A DNA stretch of 64,000 nt from Chersky-806 sp038252255. GTDB taxonomy: Bacteria > Actinomycetota > Acidimicrobiia > IMCC26256 > JAENVU01. The DNA is taken from assembly GCA_038252255.1 (NCBI GenBank), contig JBBSAM010000001.1, positions 248,001 through 312,000 on the forward strand, given 5' to 3'. The position numbers and the translations under genes were made by a program. A model generated the notes under the pieces. It did no database searches. It saw only the letters and a program-made list of their open reading frames with translations, and was not told the origin of the DNA. This document shows, one piece after another, positions 41,546 to 50,824 of the stretch. Numbering within the stretch: the first letter of the stretch is position 1; each line of letters starts with the position of its first letter.

Positions 41546-42836
41546 GGAGATGCCCGACCTTCTCGTGCACGGACCGGCGCAACGCGCCGGCCAGCGAAGG
41601 GATCGGGAGCCGGGCGAGGACATCCTCGAAGAAGCCGAGGACGATGAGACGCTCGGCATCCTCGGGACGGATCCCTCGGGTCTCGAGGTAGTAGAGCTGG
41701 TCGTCGTCGATCGGCCCGACAGTCGAGGCGTGCGAGCAACGGACGTCGTTCGCCTCGATCTCGAGGTTCGGGATCGACTCCGCACCGGCGCCCTCACTCA
41801 GCACCAGGTTGCGGTTGGTCTGGTAGGCGTTCGCCTTCTGCGCCTCGTGGCGCAACCGGATGAGCCCGCTGTACACCGAGCGCGCCTTGTCCTCGACCGC
41901 GCCCTTGAACAGCAGATCGCTTCGCGTGCGCGGCGCGGCGTGGTCCTGCAGGGTGCGGAAGTCGAGCATCTGCTCCTGGTCCCCGAAGTACACGGCGAGC
42001 AGGTCGCTCTCCGCACCCTCGCCGGTCAGCAGGGATTCGCTCCGCAACCGGGCGTAGTCACCGCCGAGCGCCACCGCGGACGAGCGCAACGACGCGTCCC
42101 GGCCGACGTGGGCGCGTTGCAGCACGATCGACCAGGTCCGCGGTCCGTGCTCCTGCACCGAGAGGTACCTCACGTGCGCCGCGTCGCCGACGACCAGCTC
42201 GACCACGCCGTCGACGAAGTGCTCGACGTCCGGCGAGCCGAATCGATCCAGGACCGTGACCTCGCTCTGCTCCTCGGCCACGACGAGCGTGTGCGGGAAC
42301 GACGCGAGCCCGTCGCCGTCGGACCAGTGCAGGACGACGATCGGCTTCTCGACCACCACACCCTTCGGCACCCGCACGAACGCACCTCCCGCAAGGAAGG
42401 CGTCGTGCAGGACGGTGAACGCGTCCGGCGACGCATCGGAGCACATCCCGAGCCAGCGGCCGACGTCCTCGCCCTCGCACGTGGCGAGACCGCAGACGAC
42501 CACTCCCTTGGCGGCGAGCGCGTCGTCCACCTCGTGGTGCACCACCCGGCCGTCGCGCACGACGATCAACCCGGCGCGGTCGCCCGCCTCCGCGGCGAGC
42601 ACGCCGCCGCCCGGCGCGTTCTCCACTCCGACGGCGCCGATCTCGTCACCGGTGAGCGGCCGGTACCGATCCAGATCGAGGTCGTCGATCCGGCTGTAGC
42701 GCCAGATCTCTTCGGACGCGGTCGGCCAATCGAGGGTCGCGAGCTGCTCGGCCGCGCGCTGTCGCCGTTCCACGAGCCAGTCGGGACCGCCGAGTGCGAG
42801 CGAGGCAGCAGGGGTGAACCGGGTGTTCCCGGTCAA
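41535..42836 (-). CDS. sufD: Fe-S assembly scaffold subunit SufD
   Basis: 433 residues. TTG at 42836 overlaps the sufB stop (TTGA). PTASEEIWRYSRIDDLDLDR opens it; the beta-helix core carries GGAFVRVPKGVVVEKPIVVL, DHAAPRTRSDLLFKGAVEDK, ARSVYSGLIRLRHEAQKANA, LVLSEGAGAESIPNLEIEAN and DVRCSHASTVGPIDDDQLYY, ending in the helical PSLAGALRRSVHEKVGHLHG. The conserved SufD His in RCSHAST is present. Forms the SufBC2D scaffold. Confidence 0.93.
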   Translation of the reverse strand: MTGNTRFTPAASLALGGPDWLVERRQRAAEQLATLDWPTASEEIWRYSRIDDLDLDRYRPLTGDEIGAVGVENAPGGGVLAAEAGDRAGLIVVRDGRVVHHEVDDALAAKGVVVCGLATCEGEDVGRWLGMCSDASPDAFTVLHDAFLAGGAFVRVPKGVVVEKPIVVLHWSDGDGLASFPHTLVVAEEQSEVTVLDRFGSPDVEHFVDGVVELVVGDAAHVRYLSVQEHGPRTWSIVLQRAHVGRDASLRSSAVALGGDYARLRSESLLTGEGAESDLLAVYFGDQEQMLDFRTLQDHAAPRTRSDLLFKGAVEDKARSVYSGLIRLRHEAQKANAYQTNRNLVLSEGAGAESIPNLEIEANDVRCSHASTVGPIDDDQLYYLETRGIRPEDAERLIVLGFFEDVLARLPIPSLAGALRRSVHEKVGHLHGE

Positions 42837-44233
42837 CCGACCGCGCCCTCCATGTTGAGCTCGATCAGCCGGCTGAGCTCGACCGCGTACTCCATCGGCA
42901 GCGTCTTCGTGATCGGCTCGATGAACCCGTTCACGATCATCGCGACCGCCTGCTGCTCCGAGAGACCCCGGCTCATCAGGTAGAAGAGCTGGTCGTCACC
43001 GACCTTCGAGACCGTGGCCTCGTGGCCGATGCGGGCGTCCTTCTCGTTGATCTCCATGTACGGGTACGTGTCCGAGCGGCTCTCCTCGTCGAGGATCAGC
43101 GCGTCGCAGCGCACGTGGCTCTTCACCCCGTGGGCACCCTCTTCGACCTTGACCAGGCCGCGGTAGGTGGTGCGCCCACCGTCCTTGGAGATCGACTTGC
43201 TGTCGATGATCGACGTGGTCTCGGGCGCCGCGTGGGTCATCTTCGCCCCGGCATCCTGGTGCTGGCCGGGACCGGCGTACGCGACCGAGAGCACTTCGCC
43301 GTGCGCCTTGGGGCCGGTCATGACGACGGCGGGGTACTTCATCGTGAGCTTCGACCCGAGGTTGCCGTCGATCCACTCGATGGTGGCCTCGGTCTCGGCG
43401 CGGCCCCGCTTCGTCACCAGGTTGTAGACGTTCGGCGACCAGTTCTGGATGGTCGTGTACCGGATGCGCGCACTCGGCTTCGCGATCAGCTCGACCACCG
43501 CGGAGTGCAGCGAGTCGCTCGAGTAGACGGGAGCCGAGCACCCCTCGACGTAGTGCACCGATGAACCCTCGTCCGCGATGATCAGCGTCCGCTCGAACTG
43601 GCCCGCGTTCTCGGCGTTGATGCGAAAGTACGCCTGCAGCGGCATGTCCACGTGCACCCCGGGCGGGACGTAGATGAAGCTGCCACCGGACCACACCGCG
43701 GAGTTGAGCGCCGCGAACTTGTTGTCACCCGGCGGGATGACCGTGCCGAGGTGCTCCTTGACCAGGTCCGGGTAGTCGATGAGCGCCTGGTCCATGCTCG
43801 TGAAGAGGATGCCCTTCTCCGCGAGGTCGTCCCGGTTCTTGTGGTACACGACCTCGGACTCGTACTGGCTCGTGACCCCGGCGAGGAACTTGCGCTCCGC
43901 CTCGGGAATGCCGAGCTTCTCGTACGTGGCCTTCATCTCGTCCGGCAGCATGTCCCAGTCGCTGACCACGCCGTCGGTGGGCTTGATGTAATAGAAGATG
44001 TCGTCGAAGTCGATGTCGGGCATGTTCTTCGCGAACCACTCGAGCATCGGCTTGCGCTCGAAGCGCTTCAGGGCGCTGAGCCGCCAGTTCGTCATCCACT
44101 CCGGCTCGGACTTGTGCCAGGAGATGTCCCGGACGACATCCGCGTTGACGCCCTTCTTCGGCTTGTAGACGTAGCTCTCGGCGTCTGACCAACCGAGCTG
44201 GTACTTACCGAGGTCGATGCCCTTGACGGCCAT
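42833..44233 (-). CDS. sufB: Fe-S assembly scaffold subunit SufB
   Basis: 466 residues from ATG at 44233, with CGGAG seven bases upstream. Family motifs: ISWHKSEPEWMTNWRLSALK, WSGGSFIYVPPGVHVDMPLQ, AYFRINAENAGQFERTLIIA, SVHYVEGCSAPVYSSDSLHS (conserved Cys), KMTHAAPETTSIIDSKSISK and TYRGLVKVEEGAHGVKSHVR, followed by CDALILDEESRSDTYPYMEI. It is the main scaffold subunit for nascent clusters. The upstream region holds dyad B and a good -10/-35 pair. Confidence 0.96.
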   Translation of the reverse strand: MAVKGIDLGKYQLGWSDAESYVYKPKKGVNADVVRDISWHKSEPEWMTNWRLSALKRFERKPMLEWFAKNMPDIDFDDIFYYIKPTDGVVSDWDMLPDEMKATYEKLGIPEAERKFLAGVTSQYESEVVYHKNRDDLAEKGILFTSMDQALIDYPDLVKEHLGTVIPPGDNKFAALNSAVWSGGSFIYVPPGVHVDMPLQAYFRINAENAGQFERTLIIADEGSSVHYVEGCSAPVYSSDSLHSAVVELIAKPSARIRYTTIQNWSPNVYNLVTKRGRAETEATIEWIDGNLGSKLTMKYPAVVMTGPKAHGEVLSVAYAGPGQHQDAGAKMTHAAPETTSIIDSKSISKDGGRTTYRGLVKVEEGAHGVKSHVRCDALILDEESRSDTYPYMEINEKDARIGHEATVSKVGDDQLFYLMSRGLSEQQAVAMIVNGFIEPITKTLPMEYAVELSRLIELNMEGAVG

Positions 44234-44276
44234 TGCGAGCTCCGTGGATCGGGGGCCGGCCGGGGGGAGGCCGGAG

Positions 44277-44306
44277 GTATTTCCACTACGTAGATAGTAA
44301 CAATAC
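44277..44306 (-). promoter_or_regulatory. suf-associated dyad B, overlapping the sufB promoter
   Basis: A 30-base imperfect palindrome. The outer arms GTATT and AATAC and the inner arms ACTA and TAGT are perfect, giving the plus-strand pattern GTATT-N3-ACTA-N6-TAGT-N3-AATAC. Within it, TTTCCACTACG-N2-GATAGT is shared with dyad A. It covers the -10 hexamer, as expected for a repressor site. No candidate regulator gene is in the window. Confidence 0.75.
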
Positions 44307-44322
44307 CCCCCAGGCCAAACAA
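44294..44322 (-). promoter_or_regulatory. sufB promoter
   Basis: On the minus strand, TTGTTT (44322-44317) is followed by a 17-base spacer and TACTAT (44299-44294): a near-consensus sigma-70-type promoter. The predicted transcript start near 44287 leaves a leader of about 54 bases before the sufB ATG. Confidence 0.7.
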
Positions 44323-44323
44323 T

Positions 44324-44358
44324 CCCGCCAGCCGGGGTTTTTCCGGCTGCCGGGCGGG
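44324..44358 (-). terminator. hairpin terminator after the UPF0182 gene
   Basis: On the minus strand CCCGCC and GGCGGG close a stem that continues with CAGCCGG paired to CCGGCTG across an AAAAACC loop; ATTGTTTGG follows. It begins three bases beyond the UPF0182 stop and separates it from the sufB promoter. Confidence 0.65.
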
Positions 44359-44360
44359 TC

Positions 44361-47330
44361 CTAGCGGTGCGCTCCGAGCGCCTGCGAGCCCCCGGAACCG
44401 GCGGCGGCGGTCGTGGTCGTGGTGGTGCTCGTGGAGCTGCTCGACGACGTGGCCCCGCCGGACTTGGCCGAGGTGCCGTTCAGGGCGGCCGCGGCCCGGT
44501 CCAGGAGTGTGCCGAGCTGCTTGGTCAGCGTCCCGTACTGGGCGAAGTCGCCGGCCTTCAGCGCGTCCTGGGCGTCGTTGTACACCTTGGTCGCCTGGCT
44601 CAACAGTGATGCGGCGGTCTCGGTCTCCGGGGTCGTCGGGGTGGTCGGGGTGGTCGGGGTCGTCGGCGCGATCACCCCGGCGAGCTCCCGGAACTGCGGG
44701 AACTGGATGATCGCCTTCTCCACGGTGGTCGCGATCACGGCCTTGCCCGCGTAGAACACGACCACGAACCGGAAGGCGGGCTGCCGCTGGCTCTGGGACA
44801 CGACGTAGATCGGTCGGATGTAGAGCAGCGAGTCCTCGATCGGGATCAGCTGCAAGCTGCCCTGCACGACGCGCGAGCCCTGCTGGTTCAACAGCGTGAA
44901 CTGCGACGAGATCTGATCCGTGTTGAGGATCGTGCTGTTCACCTGGACCGGGCCGTACACCGTGTTGTTGCCGGTGGGCATCGTGAAGCTCTGGAGCTTG
45001 CCGTACTGGCCCGGCTCGGATTTCGCGACCATGAACGACACGAGGTTCTGCAGCGCGTTGCCCTTCGACACCGGGACGAACGGGCGGAGGATCAGGAACT
45101 GCTCGCGCGTGTCTCCGGGCAGCCGGATCAAGAGGTAGATCGGATCGATCCGCTTCCCGGTGGACGACGCGGCCTGCGGGACGTTCGTGGTGGTCGGCGT
45201 CTGCACATCGTTGAGGGTGGGCGCCGCGACCTCCCCGGAGCCCGGATCGGGCGAGACCTCCCAGAGATCGGCCTTGTTGTAGAAGGTCGTCGGGTTGGTC
45301 ATGTGATACGCCCGGTACACGTCGGTCTGGGCCCGGAACAGGTCCTGCGGGAACCGAAGGTGCTTCTTGATCGAGGCGGGCATGCTCGAGAAGCTCTGGA
45401 ACAGCTGCGGGAACGCTTCCCGGTACGCCTTGATGATCGGGTCCTTGTTGTCGACCACGTAGAGCTTGATCGTCCCGTTGTACGCGTCGACCGTCGCCTT
45501 CACCGAGTTCCGCACGTAGTTGAACGACCCGCTCAGGCCGCCCGCGCCGTCGAAGCTCTGTGAGTACGGATAGCGGTCGCTCGTGGTGTACCCGTCGAGC
45601 ATCCATACGAGACGGCCGTCGGCGATCACCGCGTACGGATCGATGTCGAACTTCAGGAACGGCGCGGCCTTCCGGACCCGGTCCTGGATGTCGCGCAGGT
45701 ACAGGACCTTCGTGCGCGGGGTGACCTGGCCGGAGATCAACATGTTGAAGTCGTTGAAGCGCAACGCGAACGCAGCACGCCGCAGCCAGCTGGAGAGCTC
45801 GACACCGCCCGACCCTTTGTACCGGGTGGTCGCGTTGCTGGCCCCCTTCAGGGGGTAGTTGAACTCCCGGGTCTGCGCATCGACGAGCGAGAAGCCCTGC
45901 AGGTTCTCGCCGAAGTAGACCTCGGGAACATCGAGGGGTATGTCACCCGCGGGCGGGATGTCGCTCAGCAGGTAATTGGGCTGGCCGTCGGTGTTGGCGG
46001 AGTTGATGGGCGAGACCACCGCGCCGTATCCGTGCGTGTAGACGAGGTGACGGTTCACCCACGTCTGGCTGGGCAGGTCCGCCGGGTTGAGCTCGCGAGC
46101 CGAGATCAACGTCTGGCGGAGCTTCCCGTCCACTACGTAGCGATCCACGTCCGCGTCGGCGAACTTGTAGAAGGTCTGCAGTCCCTGGAACAGCTGGTAG
46201 CTGCGCAAGATCACGGGCGGGTCCCACAGGCGCGCGTTGTCGATCGTCGCCTGGTTGCTCGTGATCGACTGCGCGTTCAGGTTCTGCTTGTACGGAAAGC
46301 TCTGCACCGCGACCTGGTCGAGTCCGAACGCCTCTCGGGTCGAGTGGATGTTGCGCTCGATGTACGGGCGTTCCTTCTGCAGCTCGTTCGGGTTCACGAA
46401 GAACTGCTGGTACACGACCGGGACGATGGTGCCGATCACGAGCGAGACGAAGGCCCAGAGCCCGACCGCGATGATGGGCAGCACCCACCCCCGGCGCCAG
46501 ATGTTCCATACGAACAACGCGGCGGCGACGATCGAGATCACCATCAGCAGGTTGAGTGCCGGGAGCTGCGCGGCGACGTCGGTCTTGCTCGCGCCTTCGA
46601 CGACGCCGCGGGTCGAGAAGTTCAGCTGGAAGCGGGCGTAGTAGTACTGCGCGGTCTTCACCAGCGCCATCAGGGCCAGGATCACCGAGAGGTGCGCCTT
46701 CACCTGCGGGGTCACCCGCTGGAACGGGCTCTGCAGCCGGATGCCGCCGTTGAGATAGTGCGCGACCGCGGTGATGATCAGGATGATGATGAGCGCCGCG
46801 AACAGCCAGTCGAACAGGAACGTGAGGAACGGCAGCCGGAACACGTAGAAGCCGACGTCCTTGTGGAACTGCGGGTCGTCGATCCCGAACGACTTGGCGT
46901 GGGTGAAGAGGATCCACTGCTGCCACTGACCGGTCACGCTCCCGCCGGCGACGAGCGCGAAGAACGCGGCCACCGCGATCCGGATCCGGCCGCTGTACGG
47001 GCCTACCGACTGCTGGTAGCGGGCCAGCAGCTCGTCCTCGGGGCCCATCGTGCGGGTTCGCGGCGCCAGCCGATCGGCCACCGTGAGGCTCACGATCATC
47101 AGGACGAAGAAGAGGATCGTGAACACCGCCGACGGCGCGAACCGGGCCCAGAGCAGCCCGCGCCACGTCGAGCCGAAGCCGACGGAGTCGAACCAGAGAT
47201 AGTCCGTGTAGAACCCGGCGAGCCCGCGAGCGCTCAGGAAGAGCACCACGAGCACGACGAGGATCGCGATCATCCACCCGCGGATTCGGAAGCCGCCGCG
47301 GCGACGCCGCTCTACCGAAGGGACGCGCAT
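44361..47330 (-). CDS. UPF0182 family membrane protein
   Basis: 989 residues. Basic N-terminus, then seven or so spans in the first 310 residues (WMIAILVVLVVLFLSARGLA; FTILFFVLMIVSLTVADRLA), with FYTDYLWFDSVGFGSTWRGL between spans one and two, the family hallmark. A large extracytoplasmic domain follows, ending with a Thr/Pro linker (TPTTPTTPTTPE), a helical segment and an Ser/Thr-rich tail. Function is unknown in all actinobacteria that carry it. The start ATG is at 47330, 51 bases from the DivIVA-like gene. Confidence 0.9.
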   Translation of the reverse strand: MRVPSVERRRRGGFRIRGWMIAILVVLVVLFLSARGLAGFYTDYLWFDSVGFGSTWRGLLWARFAPSAVFTILFFVLMIVSLTVADRLAPRTRTMGPEDELLARYQQSVGPYSGRIRIAVAAFFALVAGGSVTGQWQQWILFTHAKSFGIDDPQFHKDVGFYVFRLPFLTFLFDWLFAALIIILIITAVAHYLNGGIRLQSPFQRVTPQVKAHLSVILALMALVKTAQYYYARFQLNFSTRGVVEGASKTDVAAQLPALNLLMVISIVAAALFVWNIWRRGWVLPIIAVGLWAFVSLVIGTIVPVVYQQFFVNPNELQKERPYIERNIHSTREAFGLDQVAVQSFPYKQNLNAQSITSNQATIDNARLWDPPVILRSYQLFQGLQTFYKFADADVDRYVVDGKLRQTLISARELNPADLPSQTWVNRHLVYTHGYGAVVSPINSANTDGQPNYLLSDIPPAGDIPLDVPEVYFGENLQGFSLVDAQTREFNYPLKGASNATTRYKGSGGVELSSWLRRAAFALRFNDFNMLISGQVTPRTKVLYLRDIQDRVRKAAPFLKFDIDPYAVIADGRLVWMLDGYTTSDRYPYSQSFDGAGGLSGSFNYVRNSVKATVDAYNGTIKLYVVDNKDPIIKAYREAFPQLFQSFSSMPASIKKHLRFPQDLFRAQTDVYRAYHMTNPTTFYNKADLWEVSPDPGSGEVAAPTLNDVQTPTTTNVPQAASSTGKRIDPIYLLIRLPGDTREQFLILRPFVPVSKGNALQNLVSFMVAKSEPGQYGKLQSFTMPTGNNTVYGPVQVNSTILNTDQISSQFTLLNQQGSRVVQGSLQLIPIEDSLLYIRPIYVVSQSQRQPAFRFVVVFYAGKAVIATTVEKAIIQFPQFRELAGVIAPTTPTTPTTPTTPETETAASLLSQATKVYNDAQDALKAGDFAQYGTLTKQLGTLLDRAAAALNGTSAKSGGATSSSSSTSTTTTTTAAAGSGGSQALGAHR

Positions 47331-47381
47331 CGATCGGGAGCCTAGAGGGCGGCCGCGCTCAACTGGGAGCGGGAGACCGGC

Positions 47382-49472
47382 TCAGGCGTTTCCGCGCTCG
47401 GGTTCCGCGAGCACCAGGAAGCACCGGCAGCCCGGATGCGCCGGTGGATGGCGCTGTCCGGTTGGGAACGATTCCGACCGGGCCGTGGGCTCGAGCGCGT
47501 TGTCGTCGCAGTCCGGGCACCGACCGACCTCCGCCGGAACCCAGCGCAGCATGGTCCCGTCGGGCACCGCATCGAACGTCCCGCGTGCCCACACCGCGGC
47601 GATCGAGTCCCCGAGCGCGGCATCCAGCTCCCGGCCCCGGTACTCGCGGTAGCGCGCCCCGAGCCGCTGTGTCATCGCGTCGGAGTCGTCGCCGGCACCG
47701 TCGATCGCCGCGACCAACCGCTTCCGCCATGGCGCCACCATCACGTGGGCGAGGTCGTCGACCAGGTCGGTGGGGAGCTCGGGCGGAGGCCCACCGGGTG
47801 GGGCGACCTTGGTGTACGAGTGCGAGTACGCCGAGGCGAGCGGCTCGCGCAGCACCGTCACCCACGCCGCTTCCTGCGCCTCGGCGTCGACCAGCACCGT
47901 CGCCGACTCGACCTTGCCCTTGACCGTACGGATCTTGTCGAGAATCTCGTTCTGCTGGTCCTGCAGCGCTCGCTTCGCCCGCCGCGCCAGATCGTGGGCG
48001 ATCGGAGCCAGGATCTCGTCGCGCTCGGCTCGGAGCGCGTCGTCGCCGGTGAGCGGCGCCGCGCCCGAATCCGCGGCCGCCGGTTCGGGCGCGCGCGACT
48101 TCGCGGCGGGCTTCTCGGGCTTCTTCTCCGCCGGCTTCTTCTCGACCGGCTTCTTCTCGACCGGCTTGTGCCCGACCTTCTCGCTCTGCGGCTTGGCCGG
48201 CTGCTTCTCGCCCGCCTGCTTCTCGCCCGCCTGCTTCTCCGCCTGCGGCTCCTCCGGCGGCTTCGCCGGTTCGTCGGCCCGCGGCTCGGCCGTCGAGCCG
48301 CCCTCATCCTCGGTCGTGCCGTTCGGTGCGGCGTCCGCCGGGCCGGCATCGGCCCCGGTGGGGGTCGGTGCGTCGGCTACGGCATCCTTCTCGTCCTGGG
48401 GTGGCGGAATCGTCCCGGGCACGGGATCCGCGGTGTGGCTCGCCCGCAGCCGGGCGAAGAGCGCATCGACCGCAGCACCCGAGTCCTCGGCGTCCGGGGG
48501 CTCTCCCGCACCGGACTCGGCCCGGCCTCCCGTCGCGGGACCCGGCTCCGGATGCTCATCGAGCACGACGACCGACTCGCCCTCGAGGTCGATCTCGACG
48601 TCGTCCTCTCCGGTGGACTCGAGGATCTCCACCTCGCCCTCCACCGGCGGGACCGCAACGCGCGGTGGCGGTGCGGCGAGCTCCGCGTTCGCGCGTGTCT
48701 CGACCTGTGCGAGCGCGACCGTGGCGTCCCCGAGCGTGTGCTTCACGACGCGGTACGCGTCGAGCAGACGGTCGCGTCCACTCCGCAGCTCGTCCACTTG
48801 GGCCTGGAGCAACGACCGCCGCCGCGCGAGGTCGGAGAGCACGCGTGCGCGCACGGTGCGCGCCTCGTCGACCAGAGCGTGACTCGTCGAGCGGGTGTTC
48901 TCCACCTCCGCGGCCGCGGTCTGCTCGGCCTGCTCCCGGATTGCATCCGTCTCGCGCACCGTGCTCTCGCGCAGCTCGGTGGCTTCGCGTTCGGCCGCCT
49001 CACGCTGCTCGGTCGACTTCGTCTGCGCCTCGAGCTCGAGCTCCGCGGCGCGACGCTCCGCGAGCTCGGTGCGCGTCGCGGCCTGCTGCTCGGCCTCCTG
49101 GCGGATGCGGTCCGCCGCCTCCTTCGCCTCGGCCACCCGTTCCGCGGCCCGTTCCTCGGCTCGCTTGCGCATTTCCTCGGCGGCGTCCTGCGCCGATCGG
49201 AGCACCCGCGCCGTCTCCTCGCCGAGAGCCTCGAGCAGCTGCTGCTCGGTTACCGGCGGTGGGTTCGCCAGCCGCTCCCGGAGCTCCTCGATCTGGCGAT
49301 TCAGGTCCGCCTCCCGGGCCCGCATCGCGGTGAGGTCGTCCGCTATCCGGCGGAGGAAGTTGCGGACCTCGGTCTCCGACACACCCCGGAACGCGCTCGC
49401 GAAGCCGCGGTTGACGATCTCTTCGGGGCTCAGGCGCGACGAGCTCGAGCTGCGACGGTGGACATCGGTCAT
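47382..49472 (-). CDS. DivIVA-like coiled-coil protein with a phage-capsid-like zinc tail
   Basis: 696 residues. About 10-60 resemble a DivIVA N-terminus: LSPEEIVNRGFASAFRGVSE, TEVRNFLRRIADDLTAMRAR. A coiled coil rich in Glu, Arg and Ala runs to about residue 265, followed by an acidic/Pro linker and Lys-rich repeats (VEKKPVEKKPAEKKPEKP). From about 500 to the end is a folded helical domain closing with WVPAEVGRCPDCDDNALEP and GQRHPPAHPGCRCFLV. The CPxC and HPxCRC pattern matches the end of Mu gpF/SPP1 gp7-type phage head-morphogenesis proteins. Probably sits at the membrane or division site through the DivIVA part; the role of the tail is unknown. Confidence 0.82.
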   Translation of the reverse strand: MTDVHRRSSSSSRLSPEEIVNRGFASAFRGVSETEVRNFLRRIADDLTAMRAREADLNRQIEELRERLANPPPVTEQQLLEALGEETARVLRSAQDAAEEMRKRAEERAAERVAEAKEAADRIRQEAEQQAATRTELAERRAAELELEAQTKSTEQREAAEREATELRESTVRETDAIREQAEQTAAAEVENTRSTSHALVDEARTVRARVLSDLARRRSLLQAQVDELRSGRDRLLDAYRVVKHTLGDATVALAQVETRANAELAAPPPRVAVPPVEGEVEILESTGEDDVEIDLEGESVVVLDEHPEPGPATGGRAESGAGEPPDAEDSGAAVDALFARLRASHTADPVPGTIPPPQDEKDAVADAPTPTGADAGPADAAPNGTTEDEGGSTAEPRADEPAKPPEEPQAEKQAGEKQAGEKQPAKPQSEKVGHKPVEKKPVEKKPAEKKPEKPAAKSRAPEPAAADSGAAPLTGDDALRAERDEILAPIAHDLARRAKRALQDQQNEILDKIRTVKGKVESATVLVDAEAQEAAWVTVLREPLASAYSHSYTKVAPPGGPPPELPTDLVDDLAHVMVAPWRKRLVAAIDGAGDDSDAMTQRLGARYREYRGRELDAALGDSIAAVWARGTFDAVPDGTMLRWVPAEVGRCPDCDDNALEPTARSESFPTGQRHPPAHPGCRCFLVLAEPERGNA

Positions 49473-49558
49473 CTCCCGCCATCGTATTGAAGCAGCGCCA
49501 CAGTTCCACGGATACGCGTCCGGAGCGTGCTATTCGCCGCGAGCAGGCGGTGTCCTGG

Positions 49559-50680
49559 CTAGGCAGCGGCCTTCGGCGCGACCTTCTCGACCGGGTCGCC
49601 ACCGTTCCTGCGCAGCGCGCGCAGCGCATCGTCGATGGAGTTGACCCCGACGACCTTCATCGCCGACCCGGCTCGTGCCTTCGCCTCGCGCGCCTCGGCC
49701 GTCGGGACGAGGAAGAGCTTGGCCCCGGCATCGATCGCGGCCGCGGTCTTCTGCGGAACGCCTCCCACCTCGCCGACCGTACCGCCGAGCTCCATCGTCC
49801 CGGTCACCGCGACGTTCTTGCCGCCGGTCAGGTTGCCGGGAGAGAGCTTGTCGATGATCGTCAGCGTGAACGCCAGCCCGGCCGACGGGCCGCTCACGGC
49901 GCCGGGGTCGATCGTGACACCGACCGGGAAATGCAGCTTCAGACCGACGGTGCCGGCCCCGATCCCGATGTACGGCTTGCCCCGCAGCTCGCCGGCGGGC
50001 GCCTTTGCGCTGGTGACGGCCTCCGATCGCGTCGCTCCCTTGTGCTTCACCGTGAACACGAAGGTGGTGCCGGCGGGCTTGGCCCGCACCGCGGTTCCCA
50101 CCTCGTCGCGCAGCTGGATCGGCTGACCGTCGATCGCCGTGATCACGTCTCCGTCGTGGAGGTGCCCGGCCGCCGGACCGTGCTTGAGCACCTGCTCGAC
50201 CAGCGCACCCTTGCCGGTGGCGACCACGGTGTAGCCCAGCCGTTCGAGCGCCACCTTCTTCGCCGCGAGCTGCGAGTCGTCCATCGCGACGACGTTCTCC
50301 TTCTGGACCGTCGAACGCGACGCGCCCTGGAGGTAGTCGTGCTCTCCGATCACGTCGGAGTCGTCGTCAGCCTCCGCGACGAGGTAGCGCCAGACGTTGG
50401 GCCGTTCACGCGACACCGAGACCGTGAGGAACAACACGTTTCCTCGGTGCGGGTACGTCGGGGCACCGGAGATCCGGACGATCGGATCGACCGGGGTGGC
50501 GGAGCCCGGCGAGAAGATCACGTACGGGAGCCGGATGACGGTCCCGAGCAGGAGGATGACGAAGAACCCCATCACCGCGACCGTGACGACGATGGGCCAG
50601 CGACGCCGTCGTTCCTGAGGCTCGGGCGGCGATGGAGGCGGCGCGGCAGCTGTCGGGGCGCCGGGGAACGGGGTGGTCAT
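49559..50680 (-). CDS. membrane-anchored PDZ/Lon-type (S16) serine protease, YlbL-like
   Basis: 373 residues. Pro-rich cytoplasmic N-terminus, one span (WPIVVTVAVMGFFVILLLGT), an extracytoplasmic part with a PDZ domain (GALVEQVLKHGPAAGHLHDG, then DVITAIDGQPIQLRDEV), and a Lon-type domain with catalytic Ser in AVSGPSAGLAFTLTIIDKLS and Lys in GGVPQKTAAAIDAGAKLFLV. Actinobacterial and Bacillus relatives (YlbL) act in envelope quality control or division checkpoints. The dyad is intact. Confidence 0.9.
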   Translation of the reverse strand: MTTPFPGAPTAAAPPPSPPEPQERRRRWPIVVTVAVMGFFVILLLGTVIRLPYVIFSPGSATPVDPIVRISGAPTYPHRGNVLFLTVSVSRERPNVWRYLVAEADDDSDVIGEHDYLQGASRSTVQKENVVAMDDSQLAAKKVALERLGYTVVATGKGALVEQVLKHGPAAGHLHDGDVITAIDGQPIQLRDEVGTAVRAKPAGTTFVFTVKHKGATRSEAVTSAKAPAGELRGKPYIGIGAGTVGLKLHFPVGVTIDPGAVSGPSAGLAFTLTIIDKLSPGNLTGGKNVAVTGTMELGGTVGEVGGVPQKTAAAIDAGAKLFLVPTAEAREAKARAGSAMKVVGVNSIDDALRALRRNGGDPVEKVAPKAAA

Positions 50681-50824
50681 GCAGCTCCGAGATCAGTGCC
50701 GGTAGGTGCGCGCAGGGTACCTGGGTGCACTCCGGATTGTGGCGCGTCGACCGCTACGAGAACGGTGAGGCGGCGCGCCGTCTCGGGCCCGAGTCGCGGG
50801 TGCCGGAGCGGCCGGTGAGCTGGC

